This document shows, one piece after another, positions 32,325 through 41,166 of a DNA stretch of 64,000 bases (the stretch's first letter is position 1; each line of letters starts with the position of its first letter). The notes under the pieces are model-generated. The model ran no database searches. It was not told where the DNA came from and saw nothing but the letters and a program-made list of their open reading frames with translations. Origin of the DNA: Hyphomicrobiales bacterium (GTDB lineage: Bacteria > Pseudomonadota > Alphaproteobacteria > Rhizobiales > Beijerinckiaceae); assembly GCA_016716745.1 (NCBI GenBank), contig JADJVD010000004.1, forward strand, positions 483,956 to 547,955, in the 5' to 3' direction. A program made the translations under genes and the position numbers.

Positions 32325-33044
32325 ATGTCCGCCCCCCGTTTCTCCCGCGTCGTCGTAAAGCTCTCGGGCGAGGCGCTGATGGGCGGCGGCCAGCACGGGC
32401 TGGACGCCGGCACGCTGGAGCGCATCGCCGCCGACGTGAAGGGCGCGGCCGCGCTCGGCGCGCAGGTCGCCGTCGTCGTCGGCGGCGGCAATTTCTTCCG
32501 CGGCCTCGCCGGCACGGGCCGCGGCATCGAGCGGGTGCGCGGCGACACCATCGGCATGCTGGCGACGGTGATGAACGCCATCGCGCTCGAAAGCGCGCTC
32601 GAATCCATCGGCCAGCCGGCGCGCGCGCTCTCCGCCATCCCGATGCCGGTGCATTGCGAGACCTACAACCGCGCGACCGCGATCCGGCATCTCGAGGCCG
32701 GGCGCGTCACCGTCCTCGGCGGCGGCACGGGCAGCCCGTTCTTCACCACCGACACGACGGCGGCGCTGCGCGCGGCCGAGCTGTCGGCCGGGGCGATCAT
32801 GAAGGCGACGAAGGTCGACGGCGTCTACACCGCCGACCCGAAGAAAGACCCGACCGCCACGCGTTACGAGACGCTTTCGCATGACGAGGCCATCGCCAAG
32901 AGCCTCGGCGTCATGGATACGGCCGCCTTCGCGCTGGCGCGCGAGAACCGCATCCCCATCCTCGTCTTCTCCATCGCCAGGGCGGGCGCGATCACCGCCG
33001 CGCTGGCGGGGCAGGGCCGCGCCACCCTCGTCACGCCCGCTTGA
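32325..33044 (+). CDS. pyrH: UMP kinase
   Basis: A 239-residue hexameric amino acid kinase-fold enzyme, phosphorylating UMP to UDP. Characteristic segments are VVVKLSGEALMG, VAVVVGGGNFFRG, GDTIGMLATVMNAIAL, GGGTGSPFFTTDTTAALRA and KVDGVYTADPKKDPTA. Normally frr follows pyrH directly in alphaproteobacteria. Here the next genes are yicC and gmk, so frr must lie elsewhere. Confidence 0.97.
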   Translation: MSAPRFSRVVVKLSGEALMGGGQHGLDAGTLERIAADVKGAAALGAQVAVVVGGGNFFRGLAGTGRGIERVRGDTIGMLATVMNAIALESALESIGQPARALSAIPMPVHCETYNRATAIRHLEAGRVTVLGGGTGSPFFTTDTTAALRAAELSAGAIMKATKVDGVYTADPKKDPTATRYETLSHDEAIAKSLGVMDTAAFALARENRIPILVFSIARAGAITAALAGQGRATLVTPA

Positions 33045-33069
33045 GGCTGCCGGGCGCAGGGCCTAAGGT
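33041..33069 (+). promoter_or_regulatory. Predicted yicC-gmk promoter
   Basis: TTGAGG (33041-33046), overlapping the pyrH stop codon, 17 bp, TAAGGT (33064-33069), then 24 nt with a GGGAG ribosome binding site. Confidence 0.55.
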
Positions 33070-33093
33070 CGCCGCCCCTTCGGGAGAGCCAGC

Positions 33094-33978
33094 ATGAGCC
33101 TCGCCAGCATGACCGGATTTTCCCGCGCCGCCGGCGCGGCCGGGGCTTGGCGCTGGGCGTGGGAGCTGAAGAGCGTCAACTCCAAGGGCCTCGATTTGCG
33201 CCTGCGCCTGCCGCCGGGTTTCGACGCCGTCGAGACCGAGGCGCGCGCGCGCATCGGCAAGGCGCTGGCGCGCGGGGCCGTGCAAATCGGCTTGCAGGCG
33301 ACGCGCGAGGCGACGACGCCGGTCGTGCGCGTCAACGATCAGGTTCTGGCCGCGCTGATCGAGGCGGTCGGCAAGGCGCCGCGCGCCGAGGGCCTCGGGC
33401 CGGCGACGATGGACGGGCTGCTGGCGATCCGCGGCGTCGTCGACATCGTCGAGGCCGGCGACGACGAGGCGGGCCTCGCCGCCGCACGCGCAGCAGCGCT
33501 CGCCGATCTCGATGCGGCGCTCGCCGCGCTCGTCGAGATGCGCCGCGTCGAGGGCGAGGCGCTCGGCGCCGTGCTGCGCAAGCGACTCGACCGCATCGCC
33601 GAGCTGACGCAGGCGGCCGAGGACAATCCTACCCGCAAGCCCGAGGCGATCCGCGCGCGGATGCAGGAGCAGATCCGGCAGGTGCTGGAGAGCGCCCGCT
33701 TCGACGAGCAGCGGCTGGCGCAAGAGGCGATCCTGATCGCCACCAAGTCCGACATCCGCGAGGAGCTCGACCGCCTCGTCAGCCATGTCGCCGCCGCGCG
33801 CGCGCTGCTCGATCAGGGCGGGCCGATCGGCCGCAAGCTCGATTTTCTGGCGCAGGAGTTCGGCCGCGAGGCGAGCACGCTGTCGGCCAAATCCAACCAC
33901 GTCAGCCTGACCGCGACCGGCCTCGAGCTTCGCGCCGAGATCGAGCAATTCCGCGAGCAGGTGCAGAACATCGAATGA
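33094..33978 (+). CDS. yicC: YicC/YloC family endoribonuclease
   Basis: A 294-residue protein with the N-terminal LASMTGFSRA and WELKSVNSKGLDLRLRLPPGFD segments and the C-terminal KLDFLAQEFGREASTLSAKSNHVSLT motif of the family. YicC proteins are Mg/Mn-dependent endoribonucleases that degrade RNA, including small RNAs. The length is typical. Its stop overlaps the gmk start in an ATGA junction, so translation is probably coupled. Confidence 0.94.
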   Translation: MSLASMTGFSRAAGAAGAWRWAWELKSVNSKGLDLRLRLPPGFDAVETEARARIGKALARGAVQIGLQATREATTPVVRVNDQVLAALIEAVGKAPRAEGLGPATMDGLLAIRGVVDIVEAGDDEAGLAAARAAALADLDAALAALVEMRRVEGEALGAVLRKRLDRIAELTQAAEDNPTRKPEAIRARMQEQIRQVLESARFDEQRLAQEAILIATKSDIREELDRLVSHVAAARALLDQGGPIGRKLDFLAQEFGREASTLSAKSNHVSLTATGLELRAEIEQFREQVQNIE

Positions 33979-34622
33979 GTTCGACCATGGACGCCCATCC
34001 CCGCCGCGGCCTGATGCTGATCCTCTCCTCGCCCTCGGGCGCGGGCAAGACGACGCTGACGCGGATGCTGCTGCAGGACAAGACGCTCGACCTGACGCTC
34101 TCCGTCTCGGTGACGACGCGCGCGCGCCGTTCGAGCGAGGCGGACGGCATCCATTACAGCTTCATTTCGCGCGAGGATTTCGCGACGCAACTCGAGCGCG
34201 GCGACCTGCTGGAATGGGCGGAGGTGCACGGCAATTTCTACGGCACGCCGCGCCGTCCGGTGGAGAAGATCCTCGCGCAGGGCCGCGACGTGCTGTTCGA
34301 CATCGACTATCAGGGCACCGCGCAGGTGCGCGCCAAGGCGCCCGACGACGTCGTGACGATCTTCATTCTTCCGCCGTCGATGAAAGAACTGCGCTCCCGT
34401 CTCGAACGCCGCGCCGAGGATTCGAAAGAAACCATCGACAAGCGGCTCGACAATGCGCGCAACGAAATCCGTCGCTGGACGGCCTACGACTACGTCATCG
34501 TCAACGACGATCTGGAACGCTCCTATGCGCAGGTGAAGGCGATCCTCGCCGCCGAGCGCCTGAAGCGCGCGCGCGTGCAGGAGGGCGTCGCCGCCTTCGT
34601 CGACGGGCTGCTCGCGGTCTGA
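33975..34622 (+). CDS. gmk: Guanylate kinase
   Basis: A 215-residue P-loop kinase converting GMP to GDP. The Walker A loop is in LILSSPSGAGKTTL. SVSVTTRARRSSEADGIHYSFI and FYGTPRRPVEKIL bind GMP, and VLFDIDYQGTAQVR holds the Walker B region. The start overlaps the yicC stop (ATGA); an ATG at 33987 is an alternative that would remove four residues. The pair yicC-gmk is conserved in many bacteria. Confidence 0.97.
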   Translation: MSSTMDAHPRRGLMLILSSPSGAGKTTLTRMLLQDKTLDLTLSVSVTTRARRSSEADGIHYSFISREDFATQLERGDLLEWAEVHGNFYGTPRRPVEKILAQGRDVLFDIDYQGTAQVRAKAPDDVVTIFILPPSMKELRSRLERRAEDSKETIDKRLDNARNEIRRWTAYDYVIVNDDLERSYAQVKAILAAERLKRARVQEGVAAFVDGLLAV

Positions 34623-34647
34623 CGCGGTCGCCGGCGGGGAGGCGTTC

Positions 34648-35607
34648 GTGCTCGATATTCTGGCGATCACGACGCCGATCTACGCCATCGTCCTGATCGG
34701 TTTTCTGACGACGCGCTTCGGCCTGTTCTCGCGCGAGGACATGCGCGTGTTCGGCTCCTTCGCCGTCAACCTGCTCCTGCCGGCGCTGACCTTTCGCGCG
34801 CTGTCGCAACGTCCCATCGGCGAGACGTTCGATCCCACCTATGTCGCCGCCTATCTGATCGCGACGCTGACGCTCGTGGCGCTGGCGATCGCATGGGGGC
34901 GCAAGGTCGCCGGGATGAGCCCCGTCGCCAGCATCCTGTCGGCGATGGGGATGGCCGCTCCCAACAGCGGCTTCGTCGGCTACCCCGTGCTGCTGCTGAC
35001 GCTGCCTTCCGTCGCGGGCGTGTCGCTCGCGCTCAACATGACGATGGAGAATCTGATCGTCACGCCGCTGTTGCTGACCCTTGCGGAAGGGGCGCGCAGC
35101 GGCGGCGGGCGGCTGGCGGCGCTGCGCCTGGCGCTGGCGCGGCTCGTGCGCACGCCGCTGATCGTCGGCATGGCGCTCGGGCTCGTCGTCTCGCTCCTGC
35201 GCATTCCGCTGCCGCGCGCCTTCACGCAGACGGTCGACATGTTCGCCAACGCCAGCGGCGCGGTGGCGTTGTTCGTCGTCGGCGGCACGCTGGCGGGCAT
35301 GGGCGCGCGCAACCTCGCCGGCCGCGTCGCGCCAATCGTGCTCGGCAAGCTCGTCCTGCAACCCGCGCTCGTGGCGACGACGCTGTTCGCGCTGACGCAG
35401 GCCGGCGCGCCGCCGGTCGGGCCGGGGCTCGCCGCCGCCGTCCTCGTGATGGCGGCGACGCCGACGATGACGATCTACGCGACGCTGGCGCAGCGTTACG
35501 GCGAGGAGGAGATGGGCGCGGCGGGGATGATGGCGACGACGGTCGTCTCCTTCCTCACGCTCAGCGGCCTGCTATGGACGCTCGACCGGGCGGGGATGCT
35601 CAACTAG
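34648..35607 (+). CDS. AEC (auxin efflux carrier) family transporter
   Basis: A 319-residue integral membrane protein with about ten hydrophobic segments in two five-helix halves. It includes SFAVNLLLPALTFRAL in the first half and FANASGAVALFVVGGTLAGMG in the second, both typical of the AEC family. AAPNSGFVGYPVLLL carries the conserved N-x-G-x-x-G-x-P element. Members export organic anions such as malate or malonate; the substrate here is unknown. Translation begins at a GTG with GGGGAGG just upstream. It overlaps the convergent rsmA gene by 8 bp. Confidence 0.9.
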   Translation: MLDILAITTPIYAIVLIGFLTTRFGLFSREDMRVFGSFAVNLLLPALTFRALSQRPIGETFDPTYVAAYLIATLTLVALAIAWGRKVAGMSPVASILSAMGMAAPNSGFVGYPVLLLTLPSVAGVSLALNMTMENLIVTPLLLTLAEGARSGGGRLAALRLALARLVRTPLIVGMALGLVVSLLRIPLPRAFTQTVDMFANASGAVALFVVGGTLAGMGARNLAGRVAPIVLGKLVLQPALVATTLFALTQAGAPPVGPGLAAAVLVMAATPTMTIYATLAQRYGEEEMGAAGMMATTVVSFLTLSGLLWTLDRAGMLN

Positions 35608-36460
35608 AGGCGAGCGCGTTGGCGAGCGCGACGAAGCCGGCGACGTCGATCTCCTCGGCGCGGCGCGTGCCGTCGATGTCGGCGCGCGCCAGCAGCGTCT
35701 CCGGCGCTACGGGGGCGCCTTTCCAGGCGAGGCCCTTCAGCGATTGCCGCAGCATCTTGCGGCGCTGACCGAAGGCGGCGCGCGTCACCGCCGAGAGCGC
35801 GGCGCCCTCGCATGGCAGGGGATGAGCGCGGGGGATCAGCTCCACAACGGACGACGTGACCTTCGGCGGCGGCGTGAAGGCGGCGGGCGGCACGTCGAAC
35901 AGGATGCGCGCCTGCGTGCGCCATCCCGCCAGCACCGCGAGGCGGCCGTAATCGGCGCGCTCCTGCGGCGTCGCGACGATGCGCTCGGCCACCTCGCGCT
36001 GGAACATCAGCACGAGACGGTCGAACCAGGGCGGCCAGGGATCGCTTTCGAGCCAGCCCGTCAGCAAGGCCGTGCCGACATTGTAGGGCAGGTTGGCGAC
36101 GATGCGCGCCGGCGCCATGCCCGCCATCAGCGCGCGATGATCGAGCGTCAGCGCGTCGCCGGGCGCGACATGCAGCCTGTCCGGATAGCGCGCGGCGATT
36201 TCGGCGAGGGCGGCGAGGCACCGCTCGTCGCGCTCGACGGCGGTGACGCTCGCCGCGCCCTCCGTCAGCAGCGCGCGCGTGAGCCCGCCGGGGCCGGGGC
36301 CGATCTCGAGCACATGCGCGCCGGCGAGCGGGCCCGCCGCGCGCGCGATCTTGCGGGTGAGGTTGAGGTCGAACAGAAAGTTCTGGCCGAGCGATTTTTT
36401 CGGCGCGAGGCCGTGCGCGGCCACTACCTCGCGCAGCGGCGGCAGGCCATCCTCGCTCAT
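35600..36460 (-). CDS. rsmA: 16S rRNA dimethyladenosine transferase (A1518/A1519)
   Basis: A 286-residue Rossmann-fold methyltransferase that dimethylates two adjacent adenines near the 3' end of 16S rRNA. The SAM motif is VLEIGPGPGGLTRALL, preceded by KKSLGQNFLFDLN. The catalytic NLPYNV is in RIVANLPYNVGTALL, and QREVAERI follows. The C-terminal helical domain (AAFGQRRKMLRQSLKGL) is present. Its ATG overlaps the pdxA stop as ATGA. It is the last gene of the lptF-lptG-lptD-pdxA-rsmA run. Confidence 0.97.
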   Translation of the reverse strand: MSEDGLPPLREVVAAHGLAPKKSLGQNFLFDLNLTRKIARAAGPLAGAHVLEIGPGPGGLTRALLTEGAASVTAVERDERCLAALAEIAARYPDRLHVAPGDALTLDHRALMAGMAPARIVANLPYNVGTALLTGWLESDPWPPWFDRLVLMFQREVAERIVATPQERADYGRLAVLAGWRTQARILFDVPPAAFTPPPKVTSSVVELIPRAHPLPCEGAALSAVTRAAFGQRRKMLRQSLKGLAWKGAPVAPETLLARADIDGTRRAEEIDVAGFVALANALASS

Positions 36461-37473
36461 CGCCCGCCCGTCGCGCCGCGCTCGGCGAGGTCGCCCGCAA
36501 GGCGAAGGGCGGCGATCAGGCTGTCGGGCCTGGCGAGGCCCTTGCCGGCGATGTCGAACGCCGTGCCGTGATCGGGCGAGGTGCGGATGAAGGGCAGGCC
36601 GAGCGTGACGTTGACGCCGGTGTCGAAGGCGAGCGTCTTCAGCGGGATCAGCGCCTGATCGTGATACATCGCGATGGCCGCGTCGTAGCGGGCGCGGGCG
36701 GCGGCGTGGAACATCGTGTCGGCCGGATGCGGGCCGGTCACGGCGAGTCCCTCCGCGCGCAGTTCGGCCAGCACGGGGGCGATGATCTCGATCTCCTCGC
36801 GTCCCATCGCGCCGCCCTCGCCGGCGTGCGGATTGAGGCCGGCCACAGCGATGCGCGGCCGCGCGATGGCGAAACGCGCGCGCAGGTCGCGCGCGACGAC
36901 GCGGATCGTGTCGCGCAGCAGCGTCGGCGTCAGCGCCGCCTTCACCTCGGCGAGGGGGATGTGGATCGTCACCGGCACGGTCGCCAGTTCCGGCGACCAC
37001 AGCATCATCACCGGCCGCGCTGCGACGCCCCACGCGCGCAGGGCCAGTTCGCCGAGAAACTCGGTGTGGCCGGGATGGCGGAAGCCGGCGGCGTAGAGCG
37101 TCTCCTTGGAGATCGGATTGGTGACGACGGCGCCGGCCGCCCCGTCGCGCACCGCCTCGACCGCGCGCTCGATGGAGGCGATCGTCGCCGCCGCGAAGGC
37201 GGGATCGGGCGCGCCAGGCGCCGCATCGGCCGCGCCGGCGATATCGAGCACCGGCAACGCCTCGTGGAAGATGCGCGTCGCGTCGGCGAGCGCGCAGGGG
37301 CGGATCGGCGCGTCGACGCCGACGGCGCGGGCGCGACGGCGCATCAGCTCGGCGTCGGCGATCAGGCAGAACGGCGCCAGATGCGCCTCGCGCCGGCGGC
37401 GCCATGCGGCGAGCGCGATCTCGGGGCCGATGCCTGCGGGATCGCCCATGGTGAGGGCGAGGGGGGCGCTCAC
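36457..37473 (-). CDS. pdxA: 4-hydroxythreonine-4-phosphate dehydrogenase
   Basis: A 338-residue NAD-dependent enzyme of pyridoxal 5'-phosphate biosynthesis. It oxidises 4-phosphohydroxy-L-threonine to an intermediate that PdxJ condenses with deoxyxylulose phosphate. Recognised by TMGDPAGIGPEIAL, VVTNPISKETLYAAGFRHPGHTEFL, VAGLNPHAGEGGAMGREE and YHDQALIPLKTLAFDTGVNVTLGLPFIRTSPDHG. Conserved histidines for the divalent metal are in the HPGHTE, NPHAGE and MYHDQ segments. It begins 7 nt after lptD; the surA gene that usually lies between them is absent. Confidence 0.97.
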   Translation of the reverse strand: MSAPLALTMGDPAGIGPEIALAAWRRRREAHLAPFCLIADAELMRRRARAVGVDAPIRPCALADATRIFHEALPVLDIAGAADAAPGAPDPAFAAATIASIERAVEAVRDGAAGAVVTNPISKETLYAAGFRHPGHTEFLGELALRAWGVAARPVMMLWSPELATVPVTIHIPLAEVKAALTPTLLRDTIRVVARDLRARFAIARPRIAVAGLNPHAGEGGAMGREEIEIIAPVLAELRAEGLAVTGPHPADTMFHAAARARYDAAIAMYHDQALIPLKTLAFDTGVNVTLGLPFIRTSPDHGTAFDIAGKGLARPDSLIAALRLAGDLAERGATGGR

Positions 37474-37480
37474 GGCGCGA

Positions 37481-40084
37481 TCATTCCGTCTGCGAGAATT
37501 GTCCGAGCGTGTCGCCGGTGTTGTATTCGTTCTGGCCGGTTTTCACGCGGAACTCGCCGAGCGTGCGCAGCTCCAGCTTGAACAGCACCTGCTGCGAGCG
37601 CTGGCGCGAGCCGTTGACGACGTCGCGCAGCGAGTTCGTGTAGTTGACGCTGAAGGTCGTGCACTCGTCCTTGTAGCCGAGGCCGAAGCCGAGCGAGGCG
37701 GGGTAGATCGCGCTCGTCTTGGTGCCGAAATCCTTGTCGGCCAGATGCCGGTCGAAATCGAGCAGGGCGGTCGCGCCGACCCAGTACTTGTCCGTGATGG
37801 CGTAGCGCGCCGAGGCGAGCAGGCCCTCGCGGCGATAGGGGAAGCCGATCTCCGGCTGCGCGGCGGCGCGCGAATAATAGACGGCGCCGCTGAGGCGCTC
37901 CGTCATGTCGATCGAGGCGCCGATGTCGATGCGCCGGGCCGACAGGTCGCGCTCGTCGAAGCGACCCTTGGCGACGAAAGAGTAGCCCTTCGCCGGCGTC
38001 AGCGCGATGCGGCCGACATAGTCGGAACGCCGCGTCTCGAGGCCGGAATTGACGCCGACATTGGCGATGTCGCCCTGCGCGTAGGAATTGCGGCCGGCGA
38101 GCTGGAAGGACTGGCCGCCGAGAATGTTGACGCCGAAGCCATTGTCGAACGTGCCGCTGTATTGCACGCCGACATTGGCGCGCACCCCGCCCTCGACCCG
38201 GTCGTAACCGGAGAACTTGCTCCAGTCGAACAGGTTGGAATCGTCGAAGATGAGACTCTGCGCGTCCTCGTTCGGGCGCGAATAGGAGTTGGCCGAATTC
38301 GGCCGCGCGATCACCTGCGCGATCGGCTCGATGATGTGCGTGCCGGAGCCGACGCGCGCGATGAACGGATAGCGCCATTCCAGACCGACGCCCGGCGTGA
38401 TGCGGCCGGCGAAGGCGGGCGTCGAATTCAGGAAGTTCAACTGGTCGGCGTTGCGCAAAATGGAGGTTGAGACGCCGTTGCTGATCGAGAACTGATCCGT
38501 CGTCTGCAGCGACATCCACGAGGCGTCGGCGCGCACGAAGGCGAAGGGCGTCCACGACTGGCCGATGGGGTCGATGAAGCGGCGCTTCCAGCTCACCTGC
38601 GCGGAGGCGCGCGCATAGTCGCCCGCCACGCCGCGCATCATGCAGGCGGGCGGGGCGTAGTTCGGCGTGCGCAAGGCGCCGAATTCGCAGACGTCGTAAA
38701 GGCCGTAGGGCGCGTCGAGACGGCGCAGGCCCGTGGCCTGGTACACGGCGACCGAGCGGTCGAGCCGCATCGTGTTGACGTCGATCTCGAGCTGTCCGCC
38801 GAGCACGAAACGGTCGGTCGGGATGTCGATCGTCTTGTTGTAATCGAGGACCGGGCCGACCAGCGGCTGCTGGCGCTGCCAGTCATAGGCGGTCAGGCCC
38901 CGGAAATGATAGGCGCGCAGATCGAAGAAGCCGCGGTCGCCCTGACCGTTGAGGTAGATCGTGGAGATCGCCTCCTTGAAATAGTTGGCGCCGATCGCGT
39001 CCGAATGCAGGCGGTAGTCGCGAGTGAACCAGCGATCCGTCATCGCGATGGCGGTCCAGCCGAACTTCCACTTGTCGGACAGATAGAACTTGCCGGTCGA
39101 CTCGATGGAGCCGCGCCAGGAGCGCGTGCCCGGTCCGTAGGGCGGGCTGAGGAAGGCGCCGGGATTGGCCTGGAAGATGCCGGCGGCGCGGACATTGTAG
39201 GAGCCCGTCACCCACGGCGCGTCGACGCGGTGGCGCCACTCGATGTCGCCGAGGAAGCCCTGTCGCGACAGGATGGTGGGCGCGAGCGTCAGGTCCTTGT
39301 TCGGCGCGATGGCCCAGAAGAAGGGCATGCCGAAGCCGACGCCGAGACGGTTCGAGGAGATCACCGTCGGCGACAGCCAGCCGGTCTTGCGCGACACCGT
39401 GTTATCGGGCGTCGAGAAATAGGGCAGGTAGGCGATCGGCAGGCCGAACAGCTCGAACTGCGCGTCCTCGTAATAGACCATCTGCTCGCTGTTCTTGTGG
39501 ATGATGCGCTTGGCGCGCACCTGCCACAGAGGCGCTTTCTCGGGCTGGTCCTTGCAGGGCTCGCAGGCGGTGTAGAGCCCCTTCTCGAAGACGGTCGTCT
39601 CGCCGTCCGTGCGTTCGGCGCGCGGCGCGGTGAAGCGGGTGTTGTCGGCGGTGATCGTCAACATGCTGTCGACGAAGCCGTCCTTGAAATCGTCGGTCAG
39701 CTCGAAGCGCCGCGCGTAGGTGACGCCGCCCGTCTCGTCGGTGAGCTTGGCGTTGCCCTCGGCGTAGACGCGGTTCTTCGTCCGGTCGTAGGTGACGCGG
39801 TCGGCCTCGAGGATGCGGCCCTGATAATAGAGCTGAACGTCGCCGACAGCGGCGACCGTGTTGCCCTCGCGGTTGTAGATGAGCTGCTGGGCGTCGACGA
39901 GGAGCTTGTCCTTGCTCTCTTTGGCCTTGGTGGAGCGGGCGGCGATGCGGTCGCTCATCGTCTGGGCGACGGCAGGCAATACGATACCCGTCCCGCCCGC
40001 CAGCATGGCGGCCAGGATCACCGACCGAACGACGCGCAGCTTCCTGTGCCTGCGCGGCGTCGGGCGATTACGCCGACGTTTCAC
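37481..40084 (-). CDS. lptD: LPS-assembly outer membrane protein LptD
   Basis: An 867-residue beta-barrel that, with LptE, inserts lipopolysaccharide into the outer leaflet. It starts at a GTG overlapping the lptG stop (GTGA), with AGGAGG 3-8 nt upstream. A basic N-terminus and signal peptide (cleavage near AVAQ-T) lead into the LptA-like jellyroll (VDAQQLIYNREGNTVAAVGDVQLYYQG), then a long barrel ending in aromatic-rich strands. Cysteines in TACEPC, YDVCEF and DECTTF could form the inter-domain disulfides needed for maturation. The gene follows lptF and lptG, forming one export unit. Confidence 0.95.
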   Translation of the reverse strand: MKRRRNRPTPRRHRKLRVVRSVILAAMLAGGTGIVLPAVAQTMSDRIAARSTKAKESKDKLLVDAQQLIYNREGNTVAAVGDVQLYYQGRILEADRVTYDRTKNRVYAEGNAKLTDETGGVTYARRFELTDDFKDGFVDSMLTITADNTRFTAPRAERTDGETTVFEKGLYTACEPCKDQPEKAPLWQVRAKRIIHKNSEQMVYYEDAQFELFGLPIAYLPYFSTPDNTVSRKTGWLSPTVISSNRLGVGFGMPFFWAIAPNKDLTLAPTILSRQGFLGDIEWRHRVDAPWVTGSYNVRAAGIFQANPGAFLSPPYGPGTRSWRGSIESTGKFYLSDKWKFGWTAIAMTDRWFTRDYRLHSDAIGANYFKEAISTIYLNGQGDRGFFDLRAYHFRGLTAYDWQRQQPLVGPVLDYNKTIDIPTDRFVLGGQLEIDVNTMRLDRSVAVYQATGLRRLDAPYGLYDVCEFGALRTPNYAPPACMMRGVAGDYARASAQVSWKRRFIDPIGQSWTPFAFVRADASWMSLQTTDQFSISNGVSTSILRNADQLNFLNSTPAFAGRITPGVGLEWRYPFIARVGSGTHIIEPIAQVIARPNSANSYSRPNEDAQSLIFDDSNLFDWSKFSGYDRVEGGVRANVGVQYSGTFDNGFGVNILGGQSFQLAGRNSYAQGDIANVGVNSGLETRRSDYVGRIALTPAKGYSFVAKGRFDERDLSARRIDIGASIDMTERLSGAVYYSRAAAQPEIGFPYRREGLLASARYAITDKYWVGATALLDFDRHLADKDFGTKTSAIYPASLGFGLGYKDECTTFSVNYTNSLRDVVNGSRQRSQQVLFKLELRTLGEFRVKTGQNEYNTGDTLGQFSQTE

Positions 40085-41166
40085 CCGTCCTCCTGGTTCA
40101 ACACAACCAGAGTGCCACCGAGCGCGCCGGCCAGAGCCGGCGCCCACGCCGCGACCGGAGCGCTGACGAAACCCGCCGCGCCCAGATCGCTCATGACCTT
40201 GGTCGCCACATAAAGCACGAAGCCGGCGGCCACGCCACTCAGAACGCTCCGCGCGACGCCGCCCATTCGAAAGAATCTTAACGAAAAGGAAGCGGCGATC
40301 ATAACCATGGCGACGAGAAAAAGCGGTCTCGCAAGAAGGGCTTGGAAGCGCAGCGCGTAGCCGCTGGCGTCGAGCCCGGCCTGCTCGGTCCGGTCGCGCA
40401 CGTCGCGCAGCGACCAGAATGACACGGTGTCCGGCGGAACGAAGGACTGGGCCACCTGATCGGGCTGGAGATTGGTCGCCAGAAGATAGGTCGCCGCATC
40501 GCGCGGCTCCTCGCCGGGGGCGAGGATGCGCGCCTGCTCGAAGCGCCAGAAGCCGGGGAAAAGCGTCGCCCGACCCGCCTCGACGCGCTCAAGGAAGGCG
40601 CCGTCGGGCTGGTAGACGAAGGCGGTCACTCCGGCGAGCACCGCGCCCGAATCGCTCGCCCGGTCGGCGCGGATGACGGCCTGACCGTCGATGGACCGCT
40701 GGCGGATCCACATCGTCGAATCGGTCGGCGTGCGGCCGGTCTTGGCGAACAGGCGCGTCTCGATCCGGTCCGCCCGCTGCTTCATCGCCGCCGACATGGG
40801 ATTGTAGAGCGCGACGGAGCCGACTCCGACGAGGAGGGCGGCCAGCACCGGCGGGGTCAGGAACTGCCAGGCCGACACGCCGGCCGAGCGCGCGACGACC
40901 AGCTCAAGCCGACGCGACAGGTTCAGCAGGCTCGCCATGCCGCCGAACAGGACGGCGAAGGGCAGCGCCTGCTCGGCGATGGAGGGCGCGCGCAGCAGCG
41001 ACAGGCCGGCGACGGCCAGGGGGCGCGCCTCCTCGATGTCGCTCGAGCGACGCAGCATCTCGACGAAATCGACCAGAAAAATCAGCGCCAGAAACCCGGC
41101 GAACACGGCCAGGATCGTGCGCAGAAAACGCCAGCCGACGTAACGGCCGAGGACGCCGAAGATCAT
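40081..41166 (-). CDS. lptG: LPS export ABC transporter permease LptG
   Basis: A 361-residue inner membrane permease of the LptB2FG transporter, extracting LPS from the membrane. It has three N-terminal helices, a periplasmic jellyroll (about 125-260) and three C-terminal helices, with ELVVARSAGVSAWQFLTP as the coupling-helix region that contacts LptB. The C-terminus PALAGALGGTLVVLNQEDG is typical. Start and stop overlap lptF and lptD by 4 bp each, implying translational coupling. Confidence 0.95.
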   Translation of the reverse strand: MIFGVLGRYVGWRFLRTILAVFAGFLALIFLVDFVEMLRRSSDIEEARPLAVAGLSLLRAPSIAEQALPFAVLFGGMASLLNLSRRLELVVARSAGVSAWQFLTPPVLAALLVGVGSVALYNPMSAAMKQRADRIETRLFAKTGRTPTDSTMWIRQRSIDGQAVIRADRASDSGAVLAGVTAFVYQPDGAFLERVEAGRATLFPGFWRFEQARILAPGEEPRDAATYLLATNLQPDQVAQSFVPPDTVSFWSLRDVRDRTEQAGLDASGYALRFQALLARPLFLVAMVMIAASFSLRFFRMGGVARSVLSGVAAGFVLYVATKVMSDLGAAGFVSAPVAAWAPALAGALGGTLVVLNQEDG

